Part shown: positions 1 through 8,074 of the stretch, in pieces | Layout: every line of letters begins with the position of its first letter | Position numbering within the stretch: the stretch's first letter is position 1 | Assembly (NCBI RefSeq): GCF_026341815.1 | Contig: NZ_JAPENX010000001.1 | Span: 5,518,001-5,582,000, forward strand | Origin: Streptomyces sp. NBC_00572 | GTDB taxonomy: Bacteria; Actinomycetota; Actinomycetes; Streptomycetales; Streptomycetaceae | Reading direction: 5' to 3' | Length of the DNA stretch: 64,000 nucleotides | Translations under genes and position numbers: made by a program | Notes under the pieces: model-generated | What the model saw: only the letters and a program-made list of their open reading frames with translations | Told to the model about the DNA's origin: nothing | Database searches by the model: none

Positions 1-438
1 CGCGCCGCCGTCTTCGTCCTGTCCTCCATGTACGCGGGCCTCGCCGGCGTCCTGCTCGCCCTGGTCTTCCAGCGCACGGTGCCGGAGTACTTCGGCATGG
101 CGCTCTCCCTCGAATACCTGGCGATGATCGTCATCGGCGGCCTCGGCTCGGTCGCGGGCGCGGTGGCCGGAGGCGTCTTCGTCTCCCTCCTGCCCCAGCT
201 CCTCAACCGCTACAGCGACGCGCTCCCGCTGGTCTCCGCCCCGGGAACGGGCGGCATCGCACCGGGGGAGGCCGCGCGCTACCTGTACGGCACCGCCGTC
301 GTCGCGGTGGTGCTCTTCCTACCCGGAGGCCTGGCCCGGCTCGCGGCCCGAAGGCCCGGGAAACCCGGAAGCGGCAAGAGTTCCAAGAACCCCACGCACA
401 CCCCTACCACCACCGAACCCTCAGGGGAGACACGATGA
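1..438 (+). CDS. Branched-chain amino acid ABC transporter permease, LivM type (C-terminal part, 5' end outside window)
   Basis: The reading frame is open from base 1, so the gene begins upstream and only its last 145 residues are here. Hydrophobic helices surround a conserved-looking stretch, EYLAMIVIGGLGSVAGAVAG, typical of the cytoplasmic EAA-like loop region of LivM/LivH permeases that contacts the ATPase. The family forms the membrane channel of an importer for Leu/Ile/Val or related substrates such as amides and urea. The tail after the last helix is Arg/Lys/Thr rich and probably cytoplasmic. The stop overlaps the start of the next gene (ATGA at 435-438), so permease and substrate receptor are translationally coupled. 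The specific substrate cannot be read from sequence. Confidence 0.9.
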   Translation, partial: RAAVFVLSSMYAGLAGVLLALVFQRTVPEYFGMALSLEYLAMIVIGGLGSVAGAVAGGVFVSLLPQLLNRYSDALPLVSAPGTGGIAPGEAARYLYGTAVVAVVLFLPGGLARLAARRPGKPGSGKSSKNPTHTPTTTEPSGETR

Positions 439-1700
439 CCCACAGACGACAGGCCGTGCGGGGCCTGGCCGCCGCGCTCGCCGCACTGGTCGCCCTCACC
501 GCCGCCGGATGCAGCTCCAAGGCGAAGACCGGAGACGGCAAGCAGACCGGCGCGGGCGGGGTGAAGACCGGCGAGGGCGTCACCGACAAGGTGATCTCGC
601 TCGGCGCGCTCACCGACATGACCGGCGTGTACGCCACCCTCGGCAAGAGCGTCACCCAGGCCCAGCAGCTGTACGTGAAGCAGGTCAACGCCGCCGGCGG
701 GATCTGCGGCCGGCAGCTGGAGCTGACCGTCCGCGACCACGGCTACGACCCTCAGAAGGCCCTGGCCGCCTATACCGAACTGGAGCCGAAGGTCGTCGGC
801 TACACCCAGTTCATCGGTTCCCCGTTCGTCGCCGCCGTCAAGCCCCGGGTCGACATCACGGACAAGGGCCTCGTCCTTCCGCAGGCCTGGTCGGCCTCGC
901 TGCTGGGCTCCCCGTACATCCGCGTCCTGGGGGCCACGTACGACGTCGAGACGATCAACGCCGTCGACTTCCTCGTGACGGAGAAGGGCCTGAAGTCGGG
1001 CGACAAGCTCGGCCACGTCTACTTCGAGGGCGACTACGGCGAGAACGCCCTCAAGGGGTCGAAGTACGCGGCGGAGAAGGCGGGACTGACCGTCGTCGAG
1101 CAGAAGATCAAGCCCACCGACAACGACATGTCGGCGCAGGTCGCGGCGCTCAAGCAGGCCGGGGTCAAGGGCATCGTCATCAGCGCGGGCCCCCGCCAGG
1201 CCGCCTCCCTCGTCGGGGTCGCCGCCGCCACCGGCCTCAAGGTGCCCGTCATCGGCAACAACTCCGCCTTCGCCCCGCAGCTCCTCGGCACCCAGGCCGG
1301 TCCCGCCCTGGAGAAGATGTACTGGTTCGCCTCCCCGAGCCTCCCCATCGGCGCGGACACCCCGACCGCGAAGAAGCTCGTCGCCGACTACAAGGCCGCC
1401 TACCCGAGCGACTCCCTCGACAACGGCATCGTCGCCGGCTGGACCGCGGCGAGCGTCTTCGGCGAGGCCCTGAAGAAGGCCTGCGAGAGCAAGGACCTCA
1501 CCCGCGACGGTGTCGACAAGGCGCTCCTGACACTGACGTCCTACGACGCCGGCTTCGGGATGAGCCACAACCTCGGCGACCCCAAGGCCCCGTCGTCCCG
1601 GGAGTCCGTCATCATCCAGCCGGACAAGAAGGTCCCCGGCGGCATGCGCACCGTCCGTCAGCCGTTCGTCGCCGACGCCGCGAAGTCCTACACCCCGTAA
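435..1700 (+). CDS. Branched-chain amino acid-type ABC transporter substrate-binding lipoprotein
   Basis: A protein of 421 residues starts with a lipoprotein signal peptide: a basic n-region, a hydrophobic core of about 20 residues and a lipobox ending LTAAGC, so Cys26 should be lipidated and anchor the receptor outside the membrane. The body fits the type-1 periplasmic-binding fold (Peripla_BP_6, LivJ/LivK): VISLGALTDMTG near residue 55 and a central AAATG-x-KVPVIGN region. The usual family length is about 380-430. It overlaps the permease gene by 4 nt. The stop at 1700 is 13 bp from the convergent SDR gene. The ligand could be branched-chain amino acids or another small amide-like solute. 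Confidence 0.92.
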   Translation: MTHRRQAVRGLAAALAALVALTAAGCSSKAKTGDGKQTGAGGVKTGEGVTDKVISLGALTDMTGVYATLGKSVTQAQQLYVKQVNAAGGICGRQLELTVRDHGYDPQKALAAYTELEPKVVGYTQFIGSPFVAAVKPRVDITDKGLVLPQAWSASLLGSPYIRVLGATYDVETINAVDFLVTEKGLKSGDKLGHVYFEGDYGENALKGSKYAAEKAGLTVVEQKIKPTDNDMSAQVAALKQAGVKGIVISAGPRQAASLVGVAAATGLKVPVIGNNSAFAPQLLGTQAGPALEKMYWFASPSLPIGADTPTAKKLVADYKAAYPSDSLDNGIVAGWTAASVFGEALKKACESKDLTRDGVDKALLTLTSYDAGFGMSHNLGDPKAPSSRESVIIQPDKKVPGGMRTVRQPFVADAAKSYTP

Positions 1701-1713
1701 CGGGTCGGCCGGA

Positions 1714-2553
1714 TCAGCCCGGGTCCCGGTCCGCGAAGCCCGTCCGCCAGGACGGGTGGGCCGGGGCCCAGCCCAGCGCACGGGCCCGCGCGTTCACCGC
1801 TCCCCGCCCCCACGGCACCCGGCCCTCGCTCCGCGCCGGGGCCGGGACGCCCAGGGCCTCCGCGAGGACCGGCAGCCAGGCGTGCCCGGGCGCGGGCTCG
1901 TCGTCCACCACGTTGTACGCGCCCGAGGGCCACGCGAGGGCCCGTACGGCCGCCTCGGCGGCGTCGGCGACGTGCACGAAGGAACTCACCGAACCGTCGG
2001 CCGCCGTGCTGCCGAGGAACCGGGCCGCCGGGTCCCCGGCGAGCGCGGCGGCCACCGCGCCACCCGGCGCGTACCAGGTGCCGGGGCCGTACAGGATCCC
2101 GTACCGCAGGACCACCGCCTCGGGCAGTTCGGCCACGGCGGACTCCAGGGCGCGCACCCCGGCGACGATCCGCGACCGGGGCACCCCCTCCGTGGGATCG
2201 AGCGGTACGGACTCGTCGGCGGGCGCGTCCCCCGGGGCGTACGCCCAGCTGATCGACTGCGCGACGATCCGGCCGACGCCGGCCGCGCGCGCCGCGTCCA
2301 CCAGGTTTCGGGTGCCCTCGACCCGTACCCGGTTGTTCGCGGCCCCGTCCGCCGCCCCGAGATCCGTGAGCTGGTGGACCACCGCGTCCGGCGCCGCCTC
2401 GGCCACCGCCCGGTGCACCGCCCCGGCGTCCAGCACGTCCACGGGGTTCGGCCCGCGCCGGGACAGACCCACGACCTCGTGGCCGGCCGCCTCCAGGCGC
2501 GGCACGAGCTGACGACCTACGGCGCCCGTGGCGCCCGCTACCAGTACACGCAT
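1714..2553 (-). CDS. NAD(P)-dependent epimerase/dehydratase family protein (SDR)
   Basis: A protein of 279 residues starting MRVLVAGATGAVGRQL: the GATGAVG turn right at the N terminus is the Rossmann glycine motif of extended SDRs. Later come DVLDAGAV (acidic, cofactor-proximal), a VEGTRNLVDAA helix and VVLRYGILYGPG, the region carrying the usual substrate-side residues; a clear YxxxK pair is not obvious. The ATG at 2553 is preferred because the glycine motif would otherwise be preceded by 24 non-conserved residues. A -10-like TACGCT lies 6 nt before it and no Shine-Dalgarno is visible, suggesting a leaderless transcript. The substrate is unknown; sugar-nucleotide, NmrA-like and flavonoid-type reductase roles all fit. 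Confidence 0.82.
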   Translation of the reverse strand: MRVLVAGATGAVGRQLVPRLEAAGHEVVGLSRRGPNPVDVLDAGAVHRAVAEAAPDAVVHQLTDLGAADGAANNRVRVEGTRNLVDAARAAGVGRIVAQSISWAYAPGDAPADESVPLDPTEGVPRSRIVAGVRALESAVAELPEAVVLRYGILYGPGTWYAPGGAVAAALAGDPAARFLGSTAADGSVSSFVHVADAAEAAVRALAWPSGAYNVVDDEPAPGHAWLPVLAEALGVPAPARSEGRVPWGRGAVNARARALGWAPAHPSWRTGFADRDPG

Positions 2554-2559
2554 GGCCCC

Positions 2560-2587
2560 AGCGTAAAAGATCTTCACGTTCCCGAAA
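2560..2587 (-). promoter_or_regulatory. Putative leaderless promoter of the SDR gene
   Basis: On the minus strand TTTCGG (2587-2582) and TACGCT (2565-2560) are separated by 16 bp. The -10 ends only 6 nt before the ATG at 2553, placing the expected transcription start at or next to the start codon. Read by eye; the -35 match is weak. Confidence 0.35.
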
Positions 2588-2611
2588 CATCGCGGTGTGA
2601 AGCTCGGGCCC

Positions 2612-3613
2612 ATGACTGCACGCATCGAGGAGAACCGCTCCCACCCACGCCTCCCTGACCTGCTGGCCGCCTACCACCTGGTCAACCAGGCCGAGAAGGG
2701 GACGGCGGTGGAGGCGGTCGCCCAGCTCCCCGCCGTATACCGCGCAGAGGTCGAGGACCCGGCCGGCGCCTTCGCCGCCGACACGGTCCTGCTCGCCACC
2801 CCGCCCGGCGACGACCTCCCGGCCGGCTGCGTCGTCCTCAAGGCCCCGTACGGGGGCCGGGCGCCCGAGATCAAGCGGCTCTGGGTGGCGCCCGAGGCCC
2901 GCCGCAAGGGGATCGCGAAGGCCCTCATGACCGCGGCCCTGCGCCGCGCGGCGGTCTCCGGCGCCGCCGCCGTACGCCTCACCGTCTGGAACTGGCGGGA
3001 GGAGCCACTGGCTCTCTACCGCGCTCTGGGCTTCGAGACGGTCGCCTCCTGGGACGAGCGGCCCGACCTGCTGTGCCTGGAGAAGCCGGTCGACGTCATC
3101 GAGCGCCTCACCCCCGACGCCGTACGGGCGCACGCCTCCGCCGGTCTCGCCGCGCTCCTCGTCGACGCCGTGGACTCCGGCGCCTCCGTCGGATTCCTGG
3201 CGCCCCTCGCGGCCACCGAGGCCGCCGCCTGGTGGTACCGCGTCGCCGAGGAGGCGGCCGAGGGCGCCCGGGACGTCTGGGCGGCCCAGGGCCCCGACGG
3301 GACCCTCACCGGCGTCGTCACCCTCGTCCGCGGGGGCACGGCCAACGGCAGGCACCGCGGCGAGATCGCCCGCCTCCTGGTGCACCGCTCGGCCCGCGGC
3401 GGAGGCCTCGGCCACCGGCTGCTCGCCACGGCCGAGGCCCACGCCACCGCCACCGGCCTCAGCCTGCTCGTCCTGGACACCCAGACCGACAGCCCGGCCG
3501 AGCGCCTCTACCGGGGCACGGGCTGGACGGCCGCGGGCACGATCCCGGACTTCGCCGCCGACCCGGCGGGCGTCCTGCGCGCGACCACGCTCTACTACAA
3601 GCGCCTCGGCTAG
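2612..3613 (+). CDS. Tandem GNAT-family N-acetyltransferase (two fused domains)
   Basis: A protein of 333 residues has two acetyl-CoA-binding signatures. The first is near residues 88-110 (IKRLWVAPEARRKGIAKALM, motif A with R/K-x-x-G-I-A). The second is near residues 258-280 (IARLLVHRSARGGGLGHRLL, with R-x-G-G-L-G). Each is followed by a typical LYR-x-x-GF/W element (ALYRALGFE; RLYRGTGW). GNATs move an acetyl group from acetyl-CoA to an amine. ATG at 2612 is taken as the start; an in-frame GTG at 2597 would add five residues, and neither has a clear Shine-Dalgarno. Only 58 bp separate it from the divergent SDR gene, so the promoters overlap. The acceptor substrate is unknown. Confidence 0.85.
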   Translation: MTARIEENRSHPRLPDLLAAYHLVNQAEKGTAVEAVAQLPAVYRAEVEDPAGAFAADTVLLATPPGDDLPAGCVVLKAPYGGRAPEIKRLWVAPEARRKGIAKALMTAALRRAAVSGAAAVRLTVWNWREEPLALYRALGFETVASWDERPDLLCLEKPVDVIERLTPDAVRAHASAGLAALLVDAVDSGASVGFLAPLAATEAAAWWYRVAEEAAEGARDVWAAQGPDGTLTGVVTLVRGGTANGRHRGEIARLLVHRSARGGGLGHRLLATAEAHATATGLSLLVLDTQTDSPAERLYRGTGWTAAGTIPDFAADPAGVLRATTLYYKRLG

Positions 3614-3625
3614 TCCGCGGGAACG

Positions 3626-3665
3626 GAAGGGGCCCCGGAGGCGATATCGCCTCCGGGGCCCCTTC
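3626..3665. terminator. Bidirectional transcription terminator (perfect 40-bp palindrome)
   Basis: Bases 3626-3665 form a perfect palindrome centred between 3645 and 3646; each arm reads GAAGGGGCCCCGGAGGCGAT in its own direction. It lies between the convergent ends of the GNAT gene (stop 3613) and pssA (stop 3686), exactly where a shared terminator is expected. Confidence 0.85.
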
Positions 3666-3685
3666 TCGTACGTACGTGTCCTGCG

Positions 3686-4558
3686 CTACGGCAGCTGTGC
3701 CGCCCGCGCCTCCCGGCTCTCACGCCGGTTGCCGCGGAAGGTGTTCACCCGGCGGGCCGTCGCGAAGAGGGGGATCACGGCGCCCATCACGACCTGGAGC
3801 GCACACCCGGTCTGGAGCAGGAACTGTCCGCCCGGAGCGTCGAACGCCCAGGCCGCCAGCATGCCCATCGCACCGACGATCCAGCTGAGCATCGCCACCG
3901 CGAGGATGCCCCGCGGCTTCGGGTACTCGACCCGGCTCACCATCAGCCAGGCGACACCGATGATCGCGAGCAGCGTCGGGATGAACGGCAGCTCCAGGAG
4001 CACGATCGAGACCACCGTCAGCGCGCCGAAGGGGCTCGGCATGCCCTGGAACATGCCGTCCTTCATGGTCACGCAGGAGAATCTCGCCAGCCGCAGCACC
4101 ACCGCGAGCAGCACCACGATCGCGGCCACCGCCGAGACCTTCTGCTGCGCGCCGGGCGTGACCATGCCGTACACGAGTACGAAGTAGGCCGGGGCCAGAC
4201 CGAAGCTGATCAGGTCCGAGAGGTTGTCGAGCTCGGCGCCCATCGGTGACGAGCGCAGCTTGCGCGCCACGATGCCGTCGAACAGGTCGAAGATCGCCGC
4301 GGCCAGCATCAGGATCACGGCGGTGGCGGCGCTGTTGCGCGCCATGCCGGTCTCCGTGCTGCCCGTGAGGTGCGGGATGAGGATGCCCGTGGTGGTGAAG
4401 TACACCGCCATGAATCCACACGTGGCGTTACCGAGCGTGAGGGCGTCCGCTATGGACAGCCTCAGCGACAGCGGCATCTCCTCGGCCTCTTCGGCCCCTT
4501 CCGCATCGGTGCCGGCGACCCAGTCGGCGGCCCGTGTGTCGGGATCAATCACGGTCAA
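3686..4558 (-). CDS. pssA: CDP-diacylglycerol--serine O-phosphatidyltransferase
   Basis: A membrane protein of 290 residues with several hydrophobic helices. The CDP-alcohol phosphotransferase signature is present as FDGIVARKLRSSPMGAELDN followed by LSDLISFG (residues about 90-117): DG-x2-AR, then G-x3-D-x3-D, whose acidic residues bind the catalytic metal. SFG-x-AP right after it is typical of phosphatidylserine synthases rather than phosphatidylglycerophosphate synthases. The enzyme condenses CDP-diacylglycerol with serine to give phosphatidylserine. Its start overlaps the end of psd by 14 nt, and psd uses its product, so the two are a coupled phosphatidylethanolamine operon. The N-terminal 27 residues are acidic and probably disordered. 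Confidence 0.93.
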   Translation of the reverse strand: MTVIDPDTRAADWVAGTDAEGAEEAEEMPLSLRLSIADALTLGNATCGFMAVYFTTTGILIPHLTGSTETGMARNSAATAVILMLAAAIFDLFDGIVARKLRSSPMGAELDNLSDLISFGLAPAYFVLVYGMVTPGAQQKVSAVAAIVVLLAVVLRLARFSCVTMKDGMFQGMPSPFGALTVVSIVLLELPFIPTLLAIIGVAWLMVSRVEYPKPRGILAVAMLSWIVGAMGMLAAWAFDAPGGQFLLQTGCALQVVMGAVIPLFATARRVNTFRGNRRESREARAAQLP

Positions 4559-5201
4559 TGCGAGTCACCCCCGCTGTGGTGGCCTGGCCGACCTCGACGG
4601 CGACCTCGACACCCTCGGGGAGGTAGATGTCGACGCGCGAGCCGAAGCGGATCAGACCGATACGGTCACCCTGCTCGACCTTGGTCCCCTGCGGGATGTA
4701 CGGCACGATGCGGCGGGCCACGGCCCCCGCGATCTGCACCATCTCGATGTCGCCGAGCTCGGTGTCGAAGTGCCAGACAACGCGCTCGTTGTTCTCGCTC
4801 TCCTTGTTGAACGCCGGGACGAACCCACCGGGAATGTGCTCCACGGACGTCACGGTGCCGGCCAGCGGCGCGCGGTTGACGTGGACGTTCAGCGGGCTCA
4901 TGAAGATGGCGACCCGGGTCCGTCCGTCCTTCCACGGCATGATGCTCTGCACCACGCCGTCGGCGGGGGAGATGACCCGGCCCTGAGCGATCTCACGCTC
5001 GGGGTCGCGGAAGAACCACAGCATGCCGGCCGCGAGCGCGGTGACCGGCACGGCGATGGCCGCGGCACGCTTCGACTTGCGCGCACGCACGAGACTGAGC
5101 GCCGCGGTGGCGACGGTCGGCAGAAGCCACGGCGATGCTCCGCGCGCGAGGCGTGCGCCCGTGAGGCTGTCGCGGTGTGCAGAGGTTTGGCTGTGGGGCA
5201 T
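4545..5201 (-). CDS. psd: Phosphatidylserine decarboxylase (short, archaeal-type)
   Basis: A protein of 218 residues with a membrane-anchoring hydrophobic stretch (about residues 40-60), then FRDPER, SPADGVV and FMSPLNVHVNR motifs of the Psd family. RFGSRVD near the C terminus holds the Gly-Ser pair where self-cleavage creates the pyruvoyl cofactor. The enzyme converts phosphatidylserine to phosphatidylethanolamine. The ATG at 5201 is preferred over an upstream TTG at 5237 because GAAGGTC lies just before it. It is first in the psd-pssA operon even though its substrate is made by the second gene product. Short Psd forms of about 210-230 residues are normal in actinomycetes. Confidence 0.93.
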   Translation of the reverse strand: MPHSQTSAHRDSLTGARLARGASPWLLPTVATAALSLVRARKSKRAAAIAVPVTALAAGMLWFFRDPEREIAQGRVISPADGVVQSIMPWKDGRTRVAIFMSPLNVHVNRAPLAGTVTSVEHIPGGFVPAFNKESENNERVVWHFDTELGDIEMVQIAGAVARRIVPYIPQGTKVEQGDRIGLIRFGSRVDIYLPEGVEVAVEVGQATTAGVTRIDRD

Positions 5202-5260
5202 GGATGACCTTCGTAGCGGATGATGCCGCACTGGCAACGGGGGACGGCGGCTTTCCCTCG

Positions 5261-5284
5261 ATGCTATCGGTTGCGGGGCGCAAC
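5261..5284 (-). promoter_or_regulatory. Candidate psd-pssA promoter with adjoining inverted repeat
   Basis: On the minus strand a TAGCAT -10-like hexamer (5266-5261) is preceded immediately by the perfect inverted repeat GTTGCG-GGG-CGCAAC (5270-5284). The repeat occupies the usual -10/-35 spacer and could be an operator. No convincing -35 hexamer is seen. The rest of the 169-bp gap up to 5370 shows no other structure. Confidence 0.4.
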
Positions 5285-5370
5285 TGGGTAAGCCAGGAAC
5301 CGAGTCGACGGCCGGAAGACGAACACAGGGTGTGATCTTCTTCGCGGCCGAAACGACTCAAAACCGACAA

Positions 5371-6576
5371 TCAACCCTGGAATCGGTACTCCTCGAGCAG
5401 CCGACGACCAATGATCATTTTCTGGATCTCGGCGGTACCTTCACCGATGAGCAGCATCGGCGCCTCGCGGTAGAGGCGCTCGATCTCGTACTCCTTGGAG
5501 AACCCGTAGCCGCCGTGAATGCGGAAGGCATCCTCGACGACCTCCTTGCAGTATTCGGAGGCGAGGTACTTCGCCATCCCTGCTTCGAGGTCGTTTCGTT
5601 CCCCGGAGTCCTTTTTGCGTGCTGCATTCACCATCATCGCATGAGCGGCCTCGACCTTGGTAGCCATCTCGGCGAGCTTGAACTGAATCGCCTGGTGCTG
5701 GGCGATCGCCTTGCCGAAAGTGTGACGTTGCTGGGCATACGAGACACCGAGCTCGAAAGCACGCTGAGCGACACCGCAGCCACGGGCCGCCACGTTGACG
5801 CGGCCGACCTCGACGCCGTCCATCATTTGGTAAAACCCTCGGCCGGTGACCCCGCCGAGGACCCGATTGGCCGGAATGCGCAGTCCGTCCATGATGAGTT
5901 CGGTCGTGTCGACGCCCTTGTAACCCATCTTGTCGATCTTCCCGGGGATGGTGAGGCCGGGGCGGACCTCTCCGAAGCCGGGCTCCTTCTCGACGAGGAA
6001 GGTGGTCATCGACTTGTGGGGGGCGGTGCCCTCCGGGTGTCCTTCGTCACTTCGGACGAGAACGGCGACCAGCGTTGACGTTCCGCCGTTCGTCAGCCAC
6101 ATCTTCTGGCCGTTGAGGACGTACTCGTCGCCGTCCTTGACCGCCTTCGAGGTGATGGCCGACACGTCCGAGCCGAGGCCCGGCTCCGACATCGAGAACG
6201 CGCCACGCGTCTCGCCGGCGGCCATCCGCGGAAGGAAGTAGTCCTTCTGCTCCTGGGTGCCGTGCTGCTTCAGCATGTACGCCACGATGAAGTGGGTGTT
6301 GATGATGCCGGAGACCGACATCCAGCCACGCGCGATCTCCTCCACGCACAGCGCGTAGGTGAGGAGCGACTCACCCAGACCCCCGTACTCCTCGGGAATC
6401 ATCAGACCGAACAGACCGAGCTCCTTGAGCCCGTCGACGATCTGCTGGGGGTACTCGTCGCGGTGCTCCAGCTCGGTGGCGACCGGGATGATCTCCTTGT
6501 CGACGAACTCCCGGACGGTCTTGAGGATCTCCTGCTGGACGTCCGTGAGCCCGGCGGTCTGGGCGAGTCGGGCCAT
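5371..6576 (-). CDS. mcd: Acyl-CoA dehydrogenase, probable (2S)-methylsuccinyl-CoA dehydrogenase of the ethylmalonyl-CoA pathway
   Basis: A flavoprotein of 401 residues with the full acyl-CoA dehydrogenase layout: N-terminal helical domain, FSMSEPGLGSDVSAI in the FAD/substrate region (about residues 125-140), the QHQAIQFKLAEM helix, and GEGTAEIQ near the C terminus carrying the catalytic Glu. It starts 2 nt after the hydratase gene and is last in a five-gene minus-strand operon with ccr, ecm, lyase and hydratase. That position argues for oxidation of methylsuccinyl-CoA to mesaconyl-CoA. The proteobacterial enzyme is longer, near 550 residues; the compact form agrees with actinobacterial members. 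The substrate assignment rests on context. Confidence 0.87.
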   Translation of the reverse strand: MARLAQTAGLTDVQQEILKTVREFVDKEIIPVATELEHRDEYPQQIVDGLKELGLFGLMIPEEYGGLGESLLTYALCVEEIARGWMSVSGIINTHFIVAYMLKQHGTQEQKDYFLPRMAAGETRGAFSMSEPGLGSDVSAITSKAVKDGDEYVLNGQKMWLTNGGTSTLVAVLVRSDEGHPEGTAPHKSMTTFLVEKEPGFGEVRPGLTIPGKIDKMGYKGVDTTELIMDGLRIPANRVLGGVTGRGFYQMMDGVEVGRVNVAARGCGVAQRAFELGVSYAQQRHTFGKAIAQHQAIQFKLAEMATKVEAAHAMMVNAARKKDSGERNDLEAGMAKYLASEYCKEVVEDAFRIHGGYGFSKEYEIERLYREAPMLLIGEGTAEIQKMIIGRRLLEEYRFQG

Positions 6577-6578
6577 GG

Positions 6579-7103
6579 CTACTTCTCCGTCTTCTTGGCG
6601 GGCTCGATCAGCTCGGGGCGGCCGGGCTGCTCGCCGCCGCGCTCCTTGATGTACGTCTCGGTGGGGACCATCACCTTGCGGCGGAAGACACACACGAGGG
6701 TGCCGTCCTGCTTGTAGCCCTTGGTCTCGACGTAGACGATGCCGCGGTCGTTCTTCGACTTCGACGGGGTCTTGTCGAGGACCGTGGTCTCGCCGTAGAT
6801 CGTGTCGCCGTGGAAGGTCGGCGCCACGTGCCGCAGCGACTCGATCTCCAGGTTGGCGATGGCCTTGCCGGAGACGTCCGGCACGGACATGCCGAGCAGC
6901 AGCGAGTAGATGTAGTTGCCGACGACGACGTTCTTGCCGAAATCCGTCGTGTTCTCGGCGTAATTCACATCCATGTGCAGCGGATGGTGGTTCATCGTCA
7001 GCAGACAGAAGAGATGGTCGTCGTACTCGGTGACCGTCTTTCCGGGCCAGTGCTTGTAGACGGCGCCGATTTCGAACTCTTCGTAGGTGCGGCCGAACTG
7101 CAT
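6579..7103 (-). CDS. MaoC-family dehydratase, probable mesaconyl-CoA hydratase
   Basis: A protein of 174 residues with a MaoC hot-dog domain. The stretch EYDDHLFCLLTMNHHPLHMD (about residues 22-41) carries the Asp...His spacing of hydratase-2 active sites, and GNYIYSLLLGM is a typical core helix. The N-terminal ATG at 7103 begins MQFGRTYEEFEIG, the usual family opening. Alphaproteobacterial mesaconyl-CoA hydratases have two MaoC domains in about 350 residues; this one has a single domain, so it presumably works as a dimer. It sits between the lyase (5 nt upstream) and the acyl-CoA dehydrogenase (2 nt downstream). In the pathway it would hydrate mesaconyl-CoA to beta-methylmalyl-CoA. Confidence 0.85.
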   Translation of the reverse strand: MQFGRTYEEFEIGAVYKHWPGKTVTEYDDHLFCLLTMNHHPLHMDVNYAENTTDFGKNVVVGNYIYSLLLGMSVPDVSGKAIANLEIESLRHVAPTFHGDTIYGETTVLDKTPSKSKNDRGIVYVETKGYKQDGTLVCVFRRKVMVPTETYIKERGGEQPGRPELIEPAKKTEK

Positions 7104-7108
7104 CGGGA

Positions 7109-8074
7109 TCAGGCCTCCGGGATCTCGAACTTGCTGGTGCGCTGCATGCCGGCGGCGCGGCCCTTGCCCGAGATGACCAGGGCCATCTTGCGGGAGGCCT
7201 CGTCGATCATCTCGTCGCCGAGCATCGCGGAGCCCTTCTTCCCGCCGGCCTCGGACGTGTAGTAGTCGTACGCGTCCAGGATCAGCTCGGCGTGGTCGAA
7301 GTCCTCCTGCGAGGGCGAGAAGATCTCGTTCGCGGCGGCGACCTGGTCCGGGTGCAGCACCCACTTGCCGTCGAAACCGAGGGCGGCGGCGCGCTGCGCG
7401 ACGGCCTTGTAGCCCTCCGGGTTGCGGATCTGGAGGTAGGGGCCGTCGATCGCCTGCAGGTTGTTGGCGCGGGCGGCCATCAGGATGCTCATCAGGATGT
7501 GGTGGTACGCGTCCGCCGGGTAGCCGGGCGGCTGCTCGCCCACGACCAGCGACTTCATGTTGATGGAGGCCATGAAGTCGGCCGGGCCGAAGATGATCGT
7601 CTCGACGCGCTGGGAGGCCTGCGCGATCGCGTTGACGTTGGTCAGGCCCTGGGCGTTCTCGATCTGCGCCTCGATGCCGATCTTGCCGACCTCGAAGCCC
7701 ATCGTCTTCTCGATCTGGGTCAGCAGGAGGTCGAGCGCCACGATCTGCTGGGCGTCCTGGACCTTCGGCAGCATGATGCAGTCGAGGTTCTGGCCGGCGC
7801 CCTCGACGACGGTGACGACGTCACGGTACGTCCAGTGGGTCGTCCAGTCGTTGACGCGGACGACACGGGTCTTGCCGGTCCAGTCGCCCTCGTTCAGGAA
7901 CTTCACGATGGTGTGCCGGGCCTCGGGCTTGGCCAGCGGGGCGCACGCGTCCTCCAGGTCCAGGAAGACCTGGTCGGCCGCGAGGCCCTGGGCCTTCTCC
8001 AGGAAGCGCGGGTTGGAACCGGGGACCGCCAGGCAGGAGCGGCGGGGGCGGAGTCGGTTCACGGGGCTGGTCAT
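7109..8074 (-). CDS. mcl: HpcH/HpaI-family CoA ester lyase, probable (S)-malyl/beta-methylmalyl-CoA lyase
   Basis: A protein of 321 residues of the citrate lyase beta/malyl-CoA lyase family. Visible motifs are RSCLAVPGSNPRFLEKA at the N terminus, VFLDLEDACAP (metal-binding acidic patch), PKVQDAQQI, GIEAQIENAQGL with the metal-ligand Glu, FGPADFMA and KWVLHPDQV. The enzyme cleaves beta-methylmalyl-CoA to glyoxylate and propionyl-CoA and can handle malyl-CoA. It overlaps the upstream ecm gene by 4 nt (ATGA on the minus strand, 8074-8071), indicating translational coupling. A citrate lyase beta-subunit role is unlikely, as no alpha or gamma subunits are nearby and the rest of the ethylmalonyl-CoA pathway surrounds it. 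Confidence 0.9.
   Translation of the reverse strand: MTSPVNRLRPRRSCLAVPGSNPRFLEKAQGLAADQVFLDLEDACAPLAKPEARHTIVKFLNEGDWTGKTRVVRVNDWTTHWTYRDVVTVVEGAGQNLDCIMLPKVQDAQQIVALDLLLTQIEKTMGFEVGKIGIEAQIENAQGLTNVNAIAQASQRVETIIFGPADFMASINMKSLVVGEQPPGYPADAYHHILMSILMAARANNLQAIDGPYLQIRNPEGYKAVAQRAAALGFDGKWVLHPDQVAAANEIFSPSQEDFDHAELILDAYDYYTSEAGGKKGSAMLGDEMIDEASRKMALVISGKGRAAGMQRTSKFEIPEA

Noticed and set aside
279..1781. Long minus-strand open frame opposite the substrate-binding protein
   Set aside because: It is low-complexity Arg/Gly/Val-rich sequence with no motif, a by-product of high GC content. The plus-strand gene has a lipobox and family motifs.
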